Part shown: piece after piece, positions 31,191 to 43,574 of the stretch
Numbering within the stretch: position 1 is the stretch's first letter
Layout: each line of letters opens with the position of its first letter
Source of the DNA: Crocodylus rhombifer
Lineage: Eukaryota; Chordata; Crocodylia; Crocodylidae
Assembly: GCA_038503035.1 (NCBI GenBank)
Contig: JAVSML010024326.1
Coordinates: 248,001 to 312,000, forward strand
Direction of reading: 5' to 3'
Length of the DNA stretch: 64,000 nt
Notes under the pieces: model-generated
Database searches by the model: none
What the model was told of the DNA's origin: nothing
The model's input: only the letters and a program-made list of their open reading frames with translations
Program-made: the position numbers and the translations under genes

Positions 31191-31836
31191 CAGAACTTTC
31201 ACAAGAACAGATGTAAACTATTAGAACTATCCACATTTGGAACTAAATGAAAGCCACCCCTCTGATAACATTTCCCATCAAGAAAAACAGTGTATGAGTG
31301 AGAGTTATTTCTTTTTTAAATTCTACAAGGTCTTTGCTTGTTACAAGGGTGTAAGCCAAGTTCATATACAGGTAGAACTCCAGTTGTTAAAAAGCGTGTT
31401 CTTTGCCCCTTTTGGGAATGGTATTTAGGATCGTTAATCACTGAGATCCTCCTGAAAATGCTTCCTTATGTCAGTAGATGCAGGCTTCTACCTGTAAATC
31501 TTTGCTGGAACTGAGAAGTTCTAGTCTGACAACCTTGAAGTTATTTATTTATTCGCAGAACCATCTTGACATGGGATAATGGAATTTAAACTTCCTGTTG
31601 CTCTGCTACCATGAGCAAAATGCCCATCTCTAGTGAGAAGATAATTCTGTTTCCATGCAAACTGAACCCTTGGTTGAGATCATCCATGTGCCAGTCTTAG
31701 TGGTGCCTGGTGACCAAATTGAGCCTGTCAATTTCACCTGGAAGACCCACTGGTTGTTGAGAATTTTCAGCCACTATACTTCTAGTCCAGACTCAGATCA
31801 CTAACACCTTGAAAGCTCATTTTGCTTGTCACGAGG
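31191..31836. other. No gene seen
   Basis: AT-rich sequence between an LTR and a hAT element; no recognisable coding or repeat structure. Confidence 0.45.
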
Positions 31837-31844
31837 ACTTAGGG

Positions 31845-32670
31845 CAGGGTGTCAAACTCATTCAGCCCCACAGGTCAGATGAGGGTCTCTGAGCAAATCT
31901 GTGGCCCCATATGGCCATGCTGGAGCCAGTAGGCAAGGCCAGTCCTATGAGGCACTGCATACAGCACATTCTCTATGCTGGATCCCTGTGCCTCAAGCAG
32001 TGCATGTCTACTTCGCTCTGGAACTTATACTGTATGCAGCACACGGGCCAGACCAGGCACCAGGAGCATTGCTTGCAGGGCTGGGGATGGCACAGTGGTG
32101 CCTCACTGGATGCCTCAGTGGATCAGCCCTGAGTTTACAGCTGGTCAAGTTTGGACTCCAAGGCCATCCATGTGTGCCAGAGCTAATGCAAAGGGCTATC
32201 TGCTGGGAGCCACATGCAGTGCATTCCTCAGGCCAGCGTCCTGTGCTGTGGGCTCCCAGTTCAGCTGATGCACTACAGGCAACAGAAGTTACAGAGTGGG
32301 TCTGGTGTTTGGCTCATGTTGTGCACAGGCTGGACCCAGTGCCACAGGTGCTACTTATGGTGCGGTGGAGCAGTATGGAGTGCGCACTGCATGCAGCTCC
32401 CCACTTGACAGCTCTGACACTGGCTCCAGCATGGCCCAGCCTGGACCAACCCCGGAGCCAGCGTGCAGAGTTAGTCTCATGTGGTTGCTACATACAGCTT
32501 GTTCCCTGGACTGACCTCCTGTGGTGTAAGGAGGACCCACAGCACCGGTCCAACTCACTCACCACACTGGCTCTGTATGTGACATGAGGGGTTGATCCAA
32601 GGCACACAGGCCAAACCATATGGCTCCACAGGCCAGATCTGGCTCATGAATCATATGATTGATACCCCTG
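31845..32670. mobile_element. Non-autonomous hAT element with GC-rich interior
   Basis: It starts CAGGGTGTCAAACTCATTCA and its right end reverse-complements to CAGGGGTATCAATCATATGA, followed by paired GGCCCCACAGG... subterminal text: a widespread vertebrate hAT terminal type. Flanks ACTTAGGG (31837-31844) and CCTTAGAG (32671-32678) match at six of eight positions, a diverged 8-bp target duplication. The 228-codon frame through the interior (31901-32587) is a by-product of GC-rich repeats such as TGCAGCACA/TGCAGTGCAT and has no transposase domain. Confidence 0.85.
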
Positions 32671-32679
32671 CCTTAGAGT

Positions 32680-33585
32680 CATCTAAGCTATATAACCTTA
32701 GGAAAAATCTGTAATCCATTTCTCTTAAACATAAAAAGAATCCTGGTATGTTTTACCCCGGCCACATATTAAGCAGTTCAACCCACATCTACCCTTGTTG
32801 TGGGTAGGTGAATGCCCTGATTTTATTTTTTTACATCAGGGACTTCAACAGAATTACTCCTGGCTTGCACTCATCCAAGAAAGAAGAGACCCCAGCCTTT
32901 TCTGTTTTGCAACACAGAAACTGATTTTTGCTTATCTACCAGTAGTTTTGCACATCTGCACTTCCAGATAGAGTATAGCTCTAGGACTGCATGAGAAGAG
33001 GAAGAAAATTGGTTCTATACAAGACAGGAATATTGCTAGAGAGCAGGATATATTGTTACTTTCTGACCTTAATCATTTTTCTTACTGAATTGTATTGCGG
33101 TAGATAAAATCCTCCAGCAGCCACAAATCTTCTCTTGGGCAATTTCTTTTGCACAGCTATGTTAGTGGCAGTGCAGTGACACTGCTTTTGACAGTTTTGC
33201 CTTACAGGATTTTTGTCTGAAGACTATATTTAAACATCCCAGCCTGTAAGCCATGAGAAGCATTTACAAAATAGGATTCCTCTTGACTTCCTCATGTAAT
33301 GAAATGATTAGTAAAGAGCACAGTTAAATAATTTGGAACCAAATCTCCATTTTACATGCAATGCTGTGGCTTGAATCACTTAATATTAATTTAATTTAGG
33401 CCTGTATGTTGCACTGCATTTCCAGTGTTTAACATTGCATCATGTAATTTGGCATGAATCACATAGGCTTCTGGGACACTACATGCCCTGCTGTATGACA
33501 TACTGTAAAATGACATGGCAAATGTTAGAGACAGGGCTGCCATACCTAAAGGCTCAAAGGCAAATACCATTTTTAACTCCGATAC
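32680..33585. other. No gene seen
   Basis: AT-rich sequence with no recognisable element. Confidence 0.45.
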
Positions 33586-33586
33586 T

Positions 33587-35007
33587 CCATAGGCATGTCT
33601 ACACAAGACATGTTAATGCACATTAGGCTAATTTAATGCACATTACAGGCATGTGTTTACATGTGCATGCCCTTGGTGCACATTACAAATGGTGAAATTA
33701 GACTATTTGCACCTAAATTTGATACCTGCAATTGCAGGTATCAACTTTAGACACAATTAGTTAAAGCACATTAATGCATGTGTAGACATGACCCGGCACT
33801 AACTTTAGTGCCAGGTCTGCCCAGCCACTAGAGCTTCATGGCCTCAGCAGGGGCCACCACCCTTGGAGTTTTCACTCCCCTGTGGTGTAACGCATGCACG
33901 TGACATGTTTCACTTTCCAGAATTTGGGCTGCAGTTCCCCCCAAATCCCTATACCTATCTTCTTGAAACTTGGCAGACTTTGTGTCCTCACCAAGGGCTA
34001 CCAGCCTTGCAGTTTCCACCCTCCTGTGGTGTCATACATATATGTGAAATGAGTTTTGCTTTCAAGAATTTGGGGTGCAGTTTCTCCCAAACCCCTGCAC
34101 CTATCTTCTTGAAGCATTGAAGCGCCTAACCCATGCAAACTGCTTCTGGACATTGGCCCTACCCCAGAGTGCCATGTGGTCATGAACCTCCTCCTGGGTC
34201 CAGGGCTCAATGAGGATATGTGCTGGAGATATTCCCTGCATCAGCTCTCTGGGCTCCCACACAGCTATCCATGCAATGAAAGCCCTGGAAGGCTGCCAGC
34301 CGCACCCAGGACAGGCGCACAGCCAGCAACAGGGAGCTGCATGGCAGAGGTGTTTGAGCACAGTGCCTGCGAAGGGACAGAGCTGGGCTTGAGCAGATCA
34401 GGAAGCAGGTGCTGGCCCAGCTCCTGTAGAGTGCAGGGCCAGGAGCCTTGTGGGGAATTTCAGGGCTGGGCAATGGACACAGCAGGTTGCAGCCCTTTGC
34501 AACAGTCACCTGTGGCCAAGGAGCATGTCCTAGGGGACAGGATGGGCAGAGGCTGCCTGGGTCCTGTCCAGGGGAGCACACGGGGCCTAGTGGGCTGCAT
34601 CAGAGATCACTGGCTCCTCCAGACCACCTGTGCTGTGTGCCCCAAGGCACAAAGTGAATTGAGGCTTCTATAGCCTGCAGCTAAGGGCTGCCAGAGAGCA
34701 GCCCAGCCCTGGACAAGAAGAGGCAGCCATCCAGGATCCCTGGGGCTGGGATCTGGCCAGCCCCCTAGTGGCTGGGAAGATCCAGCACTGAAGTCCCTAC
34801 ATTAATGTGTCTACACATGCATTAACACGCTTTTGCTAATTGCACCTAAATTTTATACTTGCTTCATGCAGGTATCAAATTTAGGCATGATTAGCCTAAA
34901 TATAACATTTTTAAGGTGAATTATGGGCATGCATGTGTAGACACAAACCCTTAATGTACCTTAAATCAGGCTAATGCACATTAAGTGCTTACTTGTAGAC
35001 ATGCCCA
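33587..35007. mobile_element. DNA transposon with long terminal inverted repeats
   Basis: The left end GGCATGTCTACACAAGAC, followed by ATGCACATTAGGCTAATTTA, is matched by the reverse complement of the right end GGGCATGTCTACAAGTAAG followed by AATGTGCATTAGCCTGATTT. Arms are about 200 bp each (33587-33795, 34797-35007); each arm itself ends inward in another 'ATGTGTAGACAT / GTGTCTACACAT' end and carries a TACCT...AGGTA hairpin, so each arm resembles a small MITE. The interior (33796-34796) is GC-rich and non-coding. No target duplication was resolved because another MITE abuts the right end. Confidence 0.75.
33852..34130. repeat. 144-bp tandem repeat, two copies
   Basis: CCTGTGGTGT at 33880 and again at 34024 start matching blocks that continue through GAATTTGG...TGCAGTT and ACCTATCTTCTTGAA. 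The period is 144 bp. It lies inside the long-TIR transposon. Confidence 0.85.
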
Positions 35008-35280
35008 GTGGGTGCATCTATATACATGCTTTACTGTGCAGCAGACGAGTTTGCTGCATAGCAAAGCGTTACCATCTACACATGTTCAGCCAGTATAGAC
35101 TAATTTACTGTGCTGTCAGATAGTCTCATCAGACACAAGTACTATCTGATGGCAGGGTAAATTACTGCACTTAAATGCAGGTGTAGGTGGTGATGTCCAG
35201 ATTACTTATTTTACTTTGGTTCAAACTGTGCCAGAGTGTATTTAGTTGCATTAATTGCACATTAGGACATGCCCAGTGTG
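35008..35280. mobile_element. MITE abutting the long-TIR element
   Basis: It begins GGGTGCATCTATATACATGC and ends GCACATTAGGACATGCCCAG. An internal CAGATAGT...ACTATCTG hairpin (about 35116-35148) parallels the stem of related elements. It has no coding capacity. Confidence 0.55.
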
Positions 35281-35284
35281 TACT

Positions 35285-36615
35285 GTAACCAATTTACAAT
35301 TCTAAATACAATACCAACCAAATTCTGAAGTCTTTACTCACCCTTTAATCAAGCTTTATTTCAATCTTGAAGTCCATGGGGGTTTTCTTAAAAGTAAACA
35401 TTTCTGTATAATAAGATGTAATAGATAGGTGACCAAAGATGACTTGATATGAAGTTGTGACCAAAGCAATTCTCCTGTTTTGCCAAATGTTTCCTTTAGA
35501 TTGAAAAGCAGATATGAGAAGTACAGCAGTTTGATACAGACTTACATTTAAGAGAAGTGGTCCAAAATTACCATATCAGGTTATTTATTGTTAAATACAG
35601 TGATGTTCATTTTGACATTCTCAGCTTTCACTAATAACTGAGGTGGTTCTTCAAGGCAGATCTCCTCTGATTTCCTTCCCTCTGGTTTCCTCTTCTCACT
35701 TGAATGCAAGGGGGTAGTGTTATTGCTATCCATATTTGCAACTCTGTGCTTGGTTGATCAGTGATTACAAAAATCAAGCCAGAGCCTCTTAGTACTGCAA
35801 CAAAATCTACATTGTGTTAGCATTCCGACTGCAAAACTTAAGAGAAAAGGTTAATACAAAACCCACAGCAGAAATAGTAAAGAATATTAGAGGTGACATG
35901 TTGGCCATAAGCTCTGCTTTGGGCTTTGGAAAAAAAAATAACAAGGTTAGTTCTAACCTTGAAATTAAGCTTTTTTCTATTTTTTTCTTCAGCCTGCAGA
36001 AGGCCTAATGGCCAAGATGTCACCACACATTTTTTGTGTATATTTCAACCATATACTTTGACCCCATTTTTATTTTTTCAATTTTTAGAGTTATCAAATA
36101 GAACGTGGTTATTGTAATGGGTATAGTCTTTTTCACTGTTCCCACAGAAGAGATTAAAGTATTTCTACTTGCTTTTAAAGTATTAGTTCTGTCTCTCATA
36201 TCAGTTGAACCAAATGTAGTGATCTGGTACTTGCCAATTTTTTCCACCTATTTTTTCTTGTTTTCCTGTTATTCCTTGTAATCTAAAGTAATCAGATTCT
36301 AGTTATTCAGCTCTTGGCATGGTATCCTATCAAGTCAGCTGCAATGAATATTTGGAATTTTTGCAATCTGCCTAAATATCAACAGACTATTGAACTTTGA
36401 GGCTGTGGCATACTTGTAATGAAGAAGCCTGCTTGAGAATTTGTCCATCTATGGATTTCGATGCATAAAAGTGTGAGCATGTTGCACATGCACAAAGGAA
36501 CCAAATTAAAGTAGTACAGATTATTTTAATTCTGGTATTTCCTAATTATTCAGTGCTTGGCTTTGCAAATATAAGTGTTCTTTTAGCATATTTTCTTGTC
36601 CATAACATCACTGAA
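35285..36615. other. No gene seen
   Basis: AT-rich sequence. Short frames lack domain signal, and I see no repeat ends. Confidence 0.45.
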
Positions 36616-36621
36616 AATAGA

Positions 36622-36880
36622 GATGCAGCATGATCTAGTGGATGTATCAGTGGATTACAAGTCAAGAGACGTGTTCTGTTTCCAGCTCTGCTACAGATCT
36701 GCTGTGTGATTTCAGGCAAATCACTTCAACTTTCTGGGCCTCCACTTCCATTTCAATATTTATTGGATTTGCCTGTCTAAACAGTCAGCTCCTTGAAGCA
36801 GAAAATTTGTCAAGGTATTTGCTTGTGTAGTGCCTAGCACAAAATGCAAGGCTCCCATTTTGATTGGGACCCCAGTGTGA
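36622..36880 (+). mobile_element. CORE/MIR-like SINE
   Basis: A tRNA-related head with A-box-like TGATCTAGTGGATG and B-box-like GTTCTGTTTCCAGC is followed by the core CTGTGTGATTTCAGGCAAAT then CACTTCAACTTTCTGGGCCT and a LINE-like tail TAGTGCCTAGCACAAAATG. This order (pol III head, CTGTGTGAC..GGCAA core, tail) is that of MIR/CORE-SINEs. Substantial divergence suggests an old copy. Confidence 0.82.
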
Positions 36881-36904
36881 AAGTACTGCACAGTAAGCCT
36901 ACTC

Positions 36905-37990
36905 GGGACCATGTCTACATGTGCTACCTCTTGGGAGTAGATTTGCTGCCAGTGAGAGCAGCCCAGTACAGAGCTGCTCTTGCACTGCTCTGCTCCCCTG
37001 GAGCAGCCAGAAGGAGCTCCAGGCTCCCCCTAGGTACTAACCCAGGGGCTGTCAGGGAGCATAGGGCCAGTCTATATATGTGCAGGGTGAACAGAGCTCT
37101 GTTGGCTGCAGTGGCAGCTGTCTCCTAGCCCCTTACACATTGGAAAGGATCCTGATGTGCATAGGGTTGGGAGAAGGCTGCTGCTGCAGAGCTCTCCCAC
37201 CCTGTGTACATGGGGATAAGCCCTGAACCTGGCAGAGCTTCTCTGCACAGCCCAGGGCTAGCCAGGACCTGTCCCAGTCTGTGGTGGGTCCCAGCCAGCT
37301 CTGGGCTGCCTGGAGACTGTTCCATACAGCCCAGGGCTGCTGGGACCTGCTCCTGCCCTGCAGTTTTTTTCCTCACAGGGCTGGGAAAGAGTCCCCTCCC
37401 CCCATAGCTCTTTCCCAGCTCCATGCCTCAATTGGGTAATCAAAGCACGGGACTATGAAAGAGCTGCAGGAGAGAAGCAGGTCCTACCCCTGTGCCCTGA
37501 TCCATTGTTGAGGCAGCTCACAATGAGCCCCCAGCTGGGCAGGGAATCCCCACTCAGCCAGGGGTGGCTGGGAGCTGACCCACTGGTGAATGAGAATTTC
37601 CCACCCAGCTTAAGGCTCACTGCTAGCTGCCCCACTGGTAGGTCCCCAGTCCGGGTGCTGCTCAGCTCCCTGCTCCTGTGGGGAGCCAGGAGCCCCACAG
37701 CACCAGGACAGGGGGAACAGAGAAGGACCTGGTTCCCACACTGCTCAGCTCCTGACTCCCCCTAAGCAGCACCAGGACAAGGCTCCCTGCTGGTGTGGAT
37801 GAGTGGGAGCAAATTTTTCTGTCAGCATCTACAGAAGCCCTACTGCTCAGTATCTGCTGTGCAGTTAGTGTAGTACCTGTAGTTACAGGTACTAGCTCAC
37901 TGTGACTAATTTACTGCACAGTAGTTTATTAGCACAGTTACTTGATGACACTTTACTGTGCAGTAAAGCATCTCATGCAGACACATCCAA
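36905..37990. mobile_element. Long non-autonomous DNA transposon, GC-rich interior
   Basis: The left end ACCATGTCTACATGTGCTAC pairs loosely with the right end (reverse complement GGATGTGTCTGCATGAGATG). The right arm carries a near-perfect hairpin TAGTACCTGT...ACAGGTACTA (37871-37894) like those of the other MITEs. The 1-kb GC-rich interior has frames on both strands with no transposase motif. Confidence 0.55.
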
Positions 37991-37994
37991 TGTA

Positions 37995-38640
37995 ATGTAA
38001 AGTAATAGAGGTGTTATGCAACATAGGAAAAGGTCAGACTAAACATAATTTGACTTGAGGAGGGATAGAAAAGCGGGTGTCAAAAAGAAAATACATGAAA
38101 ATTCAAATGCTATGGCTAGGGACACAACATGCAAAGTTTGAAAATGTGCTCTTTTAAAACTGCCAAAAAAGGAGCAAGTTTCAATTTTGCATGATATCAC
38201 TTTAGTGCTAGCTAGCCCTTGCAGAATAGTAGAAAGGACTATAGGACTGAAATTACAAGTTATAATCTATGTAGTTTAAACCAAAAAACTAAACTGAAAG
38301 AATGGAGCTGGCAGTCTAAATGAAATTAAATTTATGCTTAGGTGCCATAGAGGCTGAAATCATATTTATATAATTGATGTTTTTATGGGAAGGCTGCATG
38401 CCACTGGTTCTGGAATACACTGGTAGATGTCTGCATTTTTTCATAAGGATAGATAATAAACCTAAAGACAGATAGATGGAATGAGCTATGCTTAAAAATA
38501 AATATACAGCAGGCCACATAGAATGAAAAAGTGTCATTTCTTGGATGTACTTCATTCATCTCTAATATTTGCCTGCATGTGTGAACCTTTAGCAATAGTT
38601 GGCTGTAACAGAGAGCTTGGGCTCCTGTTACTTTGAGTAG
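37995..38640. other. No gene seen
   Basis: AT-rich sequence up to the 5' edge of the forward CR1. Confidence 0.45.
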
Positions 38641-38644
38641 GCAG

Positions 38645-40490
38645 CCAGGGATCTACAGATTAAGATTAAGATTAAGATCAAGGACAACAAAAAGTCCTTT
38701 TTCAGATATGTGGGGAGCTGGAGGAAAAGCAAGGGCAACGTTGGGCCCCTGCTAAACCAGATGGGGCAACTGACAACTGATGCCCAGGAAAAAGCCAACC
38801 TATTAAATAAGTACTTTGTGTCAGTCTTTCATCAGTCCCACGGGACGCCCATGCTTGCTATGGGACAGGGAGATCCGGGTGATGGGGATCCCCTACCCTC
38901 CATCAATGCTGACCTCGTGAAGGAACACCTTGAGAAGCTGGATAACTTCAAGTCAGCTGGCCCTGACAATCTGCACCCCAGGGTACTCAAGGAGCTGGCG
39001 AGCGTCATAGCCCAGCCCCTGGCACGGATCTTTGAAAACTCCTGGAGCTCTGGTGTAGTGCCCAAAGACTGGAAGAAGGCCAATGTGGTGCCGATCTTCA
39101 AGAAAGGGAGGAGAGTGGATCTGGCTAACTACAGGCCCATTAGCCTGACTTCTATCCTGGGGAAGATCTTAGAAAAGTTTATTAAGGAGGTCATCCTTGA
39201 TGGACTGGCCCAGGCTAACATTCTAAGGGATAGCCAGCACGGGTTTGTTGCGGGTAGGTCTTGTTTGACCAATCTCATTTCCTTCTATGACCAAGTGACC
39301 TATCACCTGGACAAGGGAGAACAGATTGATGTCATATATCTTGACTTCAAAAAAGCTTTTGATCTGGTATCCCACGATCACCTCTTGGCCAAACTGGCCA
39401 GTTGTGGCCTTGGCTCCACCACGATCCGCTGGCTGGGAAACTGGCTCCGTGATCGGACCCAGAGGGTTGTAATTGATGGCAGTCACTCATCGTGGTGCCC
39501 TGTGACCAGTGGGGTCCTTCAAGGCTCTGTCCTGGGACCCATACTGTTCAACATCTTCATTAACGATGTGGACATTGGAGTCAGGAGTGGACTGGCCAAG
39601 TTCGCCGATGACACCAAACTTTGGGGCAAAGCATCCATGCCAGAAGATAGGCGGGTAATCCAGGCTGACCTGGACAAGCTCAGCAAATGAGCAGATGAGA
39701 ACCTGATGGTGTTTAACACCGAAAAATGCAAGGTTCTCCACCTTGGGAGGAAAAACCTGCAGCATCCTTATAGGCTCAGCAGTACTACACTGGCTAGCAC
39801 TACAGAAGAAAGGGACTTGGGGGTCATCATTGACCACAAGATGAACATGAGCCTGCAATGCAATGCTGTGGCTACTAAAGCGACCAAAACGCTGGCGTGC
39901 ATCCATAGATGCTTCTCAAGCAAATCCTGGGACGTCATTCTCCCCTTGTACTCGGCCTTGGTGAGGCCGCAGCTGGAGTACTGCATCCGGTTTTGGGCTC
40001 CACAAGTCAAAAAGGATGTGGAGAAGCTTGAGAGAGTCCAGAGGAGAGCCACGCGCATGATCAGAGGTCAGGAAAACAGATCTTACAATGACAGGCTGAG
40101 AGCCATGGGACTCTTTAGCCTGGAAAAGCGCAGGCTCAGGGGTGATCTGATGGCCACCTATAAGTTTTTAAGGGGTGTTCACCAGGATCTGGGGGAACGT
40201 TTGTTCACCAGAGCGCCCCACGGGATGACGAAGTCAAACGGTCACAAACTCCTTGAAGACCGTTTTAGGCTGGACATAAGGAAGAATTTCTTTACTGTCC
40301 AAGTCCCCAAGGCCTGGAACAGTCTGCCAGCGGAGGTGGTTCAAGCACCTACATTGAACACCTTCAAGAGTAAATTGGATGCTTATCTTGCTGGGATCCT
40401 ATGACCCCAGCTGACTTCCTGCCCTTTGGGCAGGGGGCTGGACTCGATGATCTCCCGAGGTCCCTTCGAGCCCTAATGTCTATGAAATCT
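38645..40490 (+). mobile_element. CR1 LINE, 5'-truncated, well-preserved ORF2
   Basis: Starts within ORF2 just upstream of the RT domain (5' truncation at about 38645) and runs to the CR1 3' tail GCAGGGGGCTGGACTCGATG...AATGTCTATGAAATC at about 40490. Reading frame is maintained over about 1.7 kb with a single stop. This is one of the youngest-looking CR1 copies in the window and serves as a reference for the deletion in the 17.3-kb copy. Confidence 0.95.
38710..40404 (+). pseudogene. CR1 ORF2 reverse transcriptase, one in-frame stop
   Basis: Domains in order: FKSAGPDNLHPRVLKELA, DWKKANVVPIFKKGRR, NYRPISLTSILGKILEKF, SQHGFVAGRSCLTNLISF, DVIYLDFKKAFDLVSHDH (first catalytic Asp), SGVLQGSVLGPILFNIFI, KFADDTKLWG (catalytic FADD, about 39598-39627), then a TGA at 39688-39690 where related copies have Trp, then FNTEKCKVLHLGRKN, RVQRRATRMIRG, RFRLDIRKNFFTVQVPKAWN, and a terminal LNTFKSKLDAYLAGIL. 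Both frames (38710, 39706) are the same phase. Reverse transcription would copy LINE RNA at the target; the stop truncates the protein after the palm, and the endonuclease is missing. Confidence 0.93.
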
Positions 40491-40499
40491 ATAAAGATT

Positions 40500-41735
40500 A
40501 GGTGCTTATTGTGGGGATAGCTGCTGAGAACTAGTACAATATGGCAGAGCCCTCTTGGCTTGAGCAGTGAAAGCACTGCTATGCCAGCCAGGATAGTAAC
40601 TGTAAGCAGCCCATTAAAATGAAAGAGAGGCAGCTATGCCAGTGCTAACAAGCCATGGGAAGGGGAAAAGGCTGGTGAGGCATGTAAGACTAGGGCTTGA
40701 AACAGGGTGAGGAGTCCAGCCCTGCTGGCAACAGGGGGAAGAACTTCTGACCAAGAAGGCTTCAGAGGAGGACCTGGTTGACAGCTGAGCTGCCCTGGAG
40801 ACTGCCAATGAAATACTAATGGCTTGTAGCAGAATACAGCCAAGGCCAGGGGGAAGTCTTACTGCACAGCCAGTAAGCTATGTTTGGTGCCAGTACAGGG
40901 CTACTTTGTGTTAAAGCCACTGGGTTTACTCTTTTGTTATAGTTAAACTGGCAGACTAGATTGGAACCATCAGGGTGATGCCCAAAGAGCACAAGTTCTG
41001 TTTTGAGCCCTGCCAGGCAGCCAGGGCTCAGGACACACAGCAGGCTTAAGTCAAAAGGGCCTGTAGCCTAGTGAGAGGCTGAAGCCTAGCATGGGCAGAA
41101 GCCATACAGGGCCAGGGGCCCAGCACCTGAGAAGGCAAAACAGGAGCTGGAGCCCAGAGACCTGGTCTGACACAGCAAGCCTGGGCTAAAAGGCCCAACA
41201 AGAGAAAAGGGGCAAAGACCAGGAAGGCCAAGGCTCCTACATAGGACAGTCACTGAATGGCAACATTTGTGAGGCATGCACAGGCCCTACCTAGTATCTG
41301 AGGGCAGGATGGAGGGTCAGGAGGAACAATTTGTACAATAGACAAAGACTCATTCTGGGATCCTGGGCATCTTTCCTTTGCACAAATCAACTAGTTATAT
41401 CAAGGTATGGCAGGAAGAGTAAAAGAAGAGGACCCAGTAAACTGGACTGAGGCAGGAACCATGTGGCCACCAGGGGGTGTCATGGTCACCCCTGGGTGTG
41501 ATTCTTGCTACATAGATACATAGGTTTTAATTTTGGGGGGTCACTGCCAGAGACAGAAGGGGCCAAATTTTTGTTGAATGTTTCTGTGTCCCACAGCTGA
41601 GACTGTTATAATTGAAGTAGTTGGACTTAAGAGTGTATTGTCCCTATTCTTGAGTATGCTTTATGGTCAAAGCAGCTGAAAACCTCAGGGCTTTGACACT
41701 AGGAGGTTTTCCTTTCTCTAGAGAAATACCTCCTG
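40500..41735. other. No gene seen; GC-richer unassigned block
   Basis: Composition and phrases such as CCACCAGGGGGTGTCATGGT resemble LTR or retroviral leader DNA, but no terminal pair, TATA/AATAAA order or gag/pol frame was found. Confidence 0.35.
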
Positions 41736-41737
41736 GT

Positions 41738-41979
41738 GGGTGTATCTGCACATGTGCTTTAATGTGCAATAAGCTATTTTCCTGTGCATTAGAGGGTCAT
41801 GGAAAAAAACTGCTAATACACTGATGCACAATAAAATTAGCCTACTGTGCAAATTAAGTTCACTTTCGCTACTGTGCATTAGCACAGCTTAATGTGCATT
41901 AAATTAGTACCTCACATTAGAGGTATGAAATTTAATGCACAGTAGCAAAAGCACATTAATGAACATATAGATGCACTTG
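41738..41979. mobile_element. MITE with conserved hairpin
   Basis: The ends GGGTGTATCTGCACATGTGC and (reverse complement) AAGTGCATCTATATGTTC are inverted repeats. Alternating GTGCATTAA/TTAATGCAC blocks fill the interior, with hairpin TAGTACCTC...GAGGTATGA at 41905-41928. Confidence 0.68.
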
Positions 41980-43570
41980 GTATAAAGCTGTAGTTCTATG
42001 CCATCTATCCTCCAGCATCTACTTGGCCTAGGATTTTTCCTAGGGTGCTGCTGGACCCTTGGTACACTAATTGCTGAAACAAGTATTTGGGGCCTTTGGA
42101 CCTGGGCATATGTTACAGCACCCTGTTTTATTATAGGGTGAATAAGCTCCTAGCCAACCCTAGCATTTGAGTGAGGTGGGGAAGGAAGGTGAGGAATCTA
42201 TACATTTTTTTCAGAGAAGCCCCACAGCATCGTATTTCATGGTGACATAAGTAGTTGTGAAACATACATCCATAACATTTAATTTTTCCTTTTTTTTTTT
42301 TTAATTATTCTTTAAAATATTGATGTAATTTCCTCTGTTCCTATTACACTGGTGGAATAGAGTGGTTTCACCTTTGTGTCCTTGACCTCCTTCTCCCTAC
42401 ATATTCAGAACATGTCCAAATCTGGCTGCACATTCTTCTATGCTTACTTTATAATTGCACTCAGTGTCTTTTTAGAATACAGAAAATTGGTTCATACCAT
42501 CATCAACTCCTGTACACTATTATTGAATCCTTGGGCTAACAGTTACTACTGCAGGGGAACATATGAAAATATGAGCAGTAAAATTTCTATGATCATTGCA
42601 TGGGCTCTATCAATACCCTCTTTGTGCCCCTGTAGCGGGATTATTCAGGGTCCTGCATTTTTCCGGCAAGGATCAGATCAGCTCTAATTTATACTCAGCT
42701 GTACATAGCTCCTACCAGTTATTGCAGCAGCCCGAAATTGGAGGTGCATGATGGAGCTAGGGAAAGGCAATGGCACACAGCTGGCTATGCCATTTTGTTC
42801 CCAGCTAGAGAATTTTACCACTGGACTATCACTAGTAGGTATACCTGCCTTTACAAAGGATTTGTACTACCAGTAGCATACTCAGACCTTAGGCCAAAAG
42901 ACTCAGCTTCTGGAAACCCTAAAAGCTCATATTTGCACTAAGTATCTTATTTATCTCATCGGACCCTGGAAGCTATCACATGCGGCATATTATATTCAAG
43001 TATCACAAAACAAATTGTTAACATGCCAGATGCTAAATGGATAAAAAATGGTGGATCAACCCCAAAGTAACTTTTATGTGGCACAAAAGTACTCCGTGAT
43101 AATGTTTAATGTGTAGCTTGTTGGCTTATTATGATTTGCCATGCAACACTTGCATATATAACTGCAACAAATGCAACATCTGCCTGGGGTCTAAAATAAT
43201 TAATTCCTAGCCCTTTCCATTCTACCAGCTTCAGTGTCCCACATGTGGGGAGTTGGAAAAGGAGAGGAATGGGGAAATCCTGGACAGAAGTTTGTTGGGC
43301 AAGTAGAAAAGGCAAGAATAGGGTTAGTCAATCCTTTGAATTCAGGGAAAAAGCAATTAAACTCAAAATGGTAGAAAATGGCCAGCCATTTCTAACAGTG
43401 CAGCACAGCTGCCTATGGATTCTTTGTGCCTCCTAGATTGCTTTCTCTGGATTTTTTCTTCCTTCAAGCTACTTCCCATGCTGAAGAAGATGTGGCAATA
43501 AACACTGACAGATAGATACCTGTAAGCTTGGCTTTCTCCCAACAGGCCAAAACTCACAGGAATCTCTTTT
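41980..43570. other. No gene seen
   Basis: AT-rich to mixed sequence without recognised repeat ends or domains. Confidence 0.45.
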
Positions 43571-43574
43571 AACA

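Noticed and set aside
31901..32587. 228-codon forward frame
   Set aside because: It lies wholly inside a hAT element with defined ends and is made of repeated TGCAGC-type words; no transposase or host domain.
36622..36700. A tRNA gene from the A- and B-box-like text
   Set aside because: No cloverleaf acceptor pairing is evident, and the downstream CORE sequence and tail identify a SINE.
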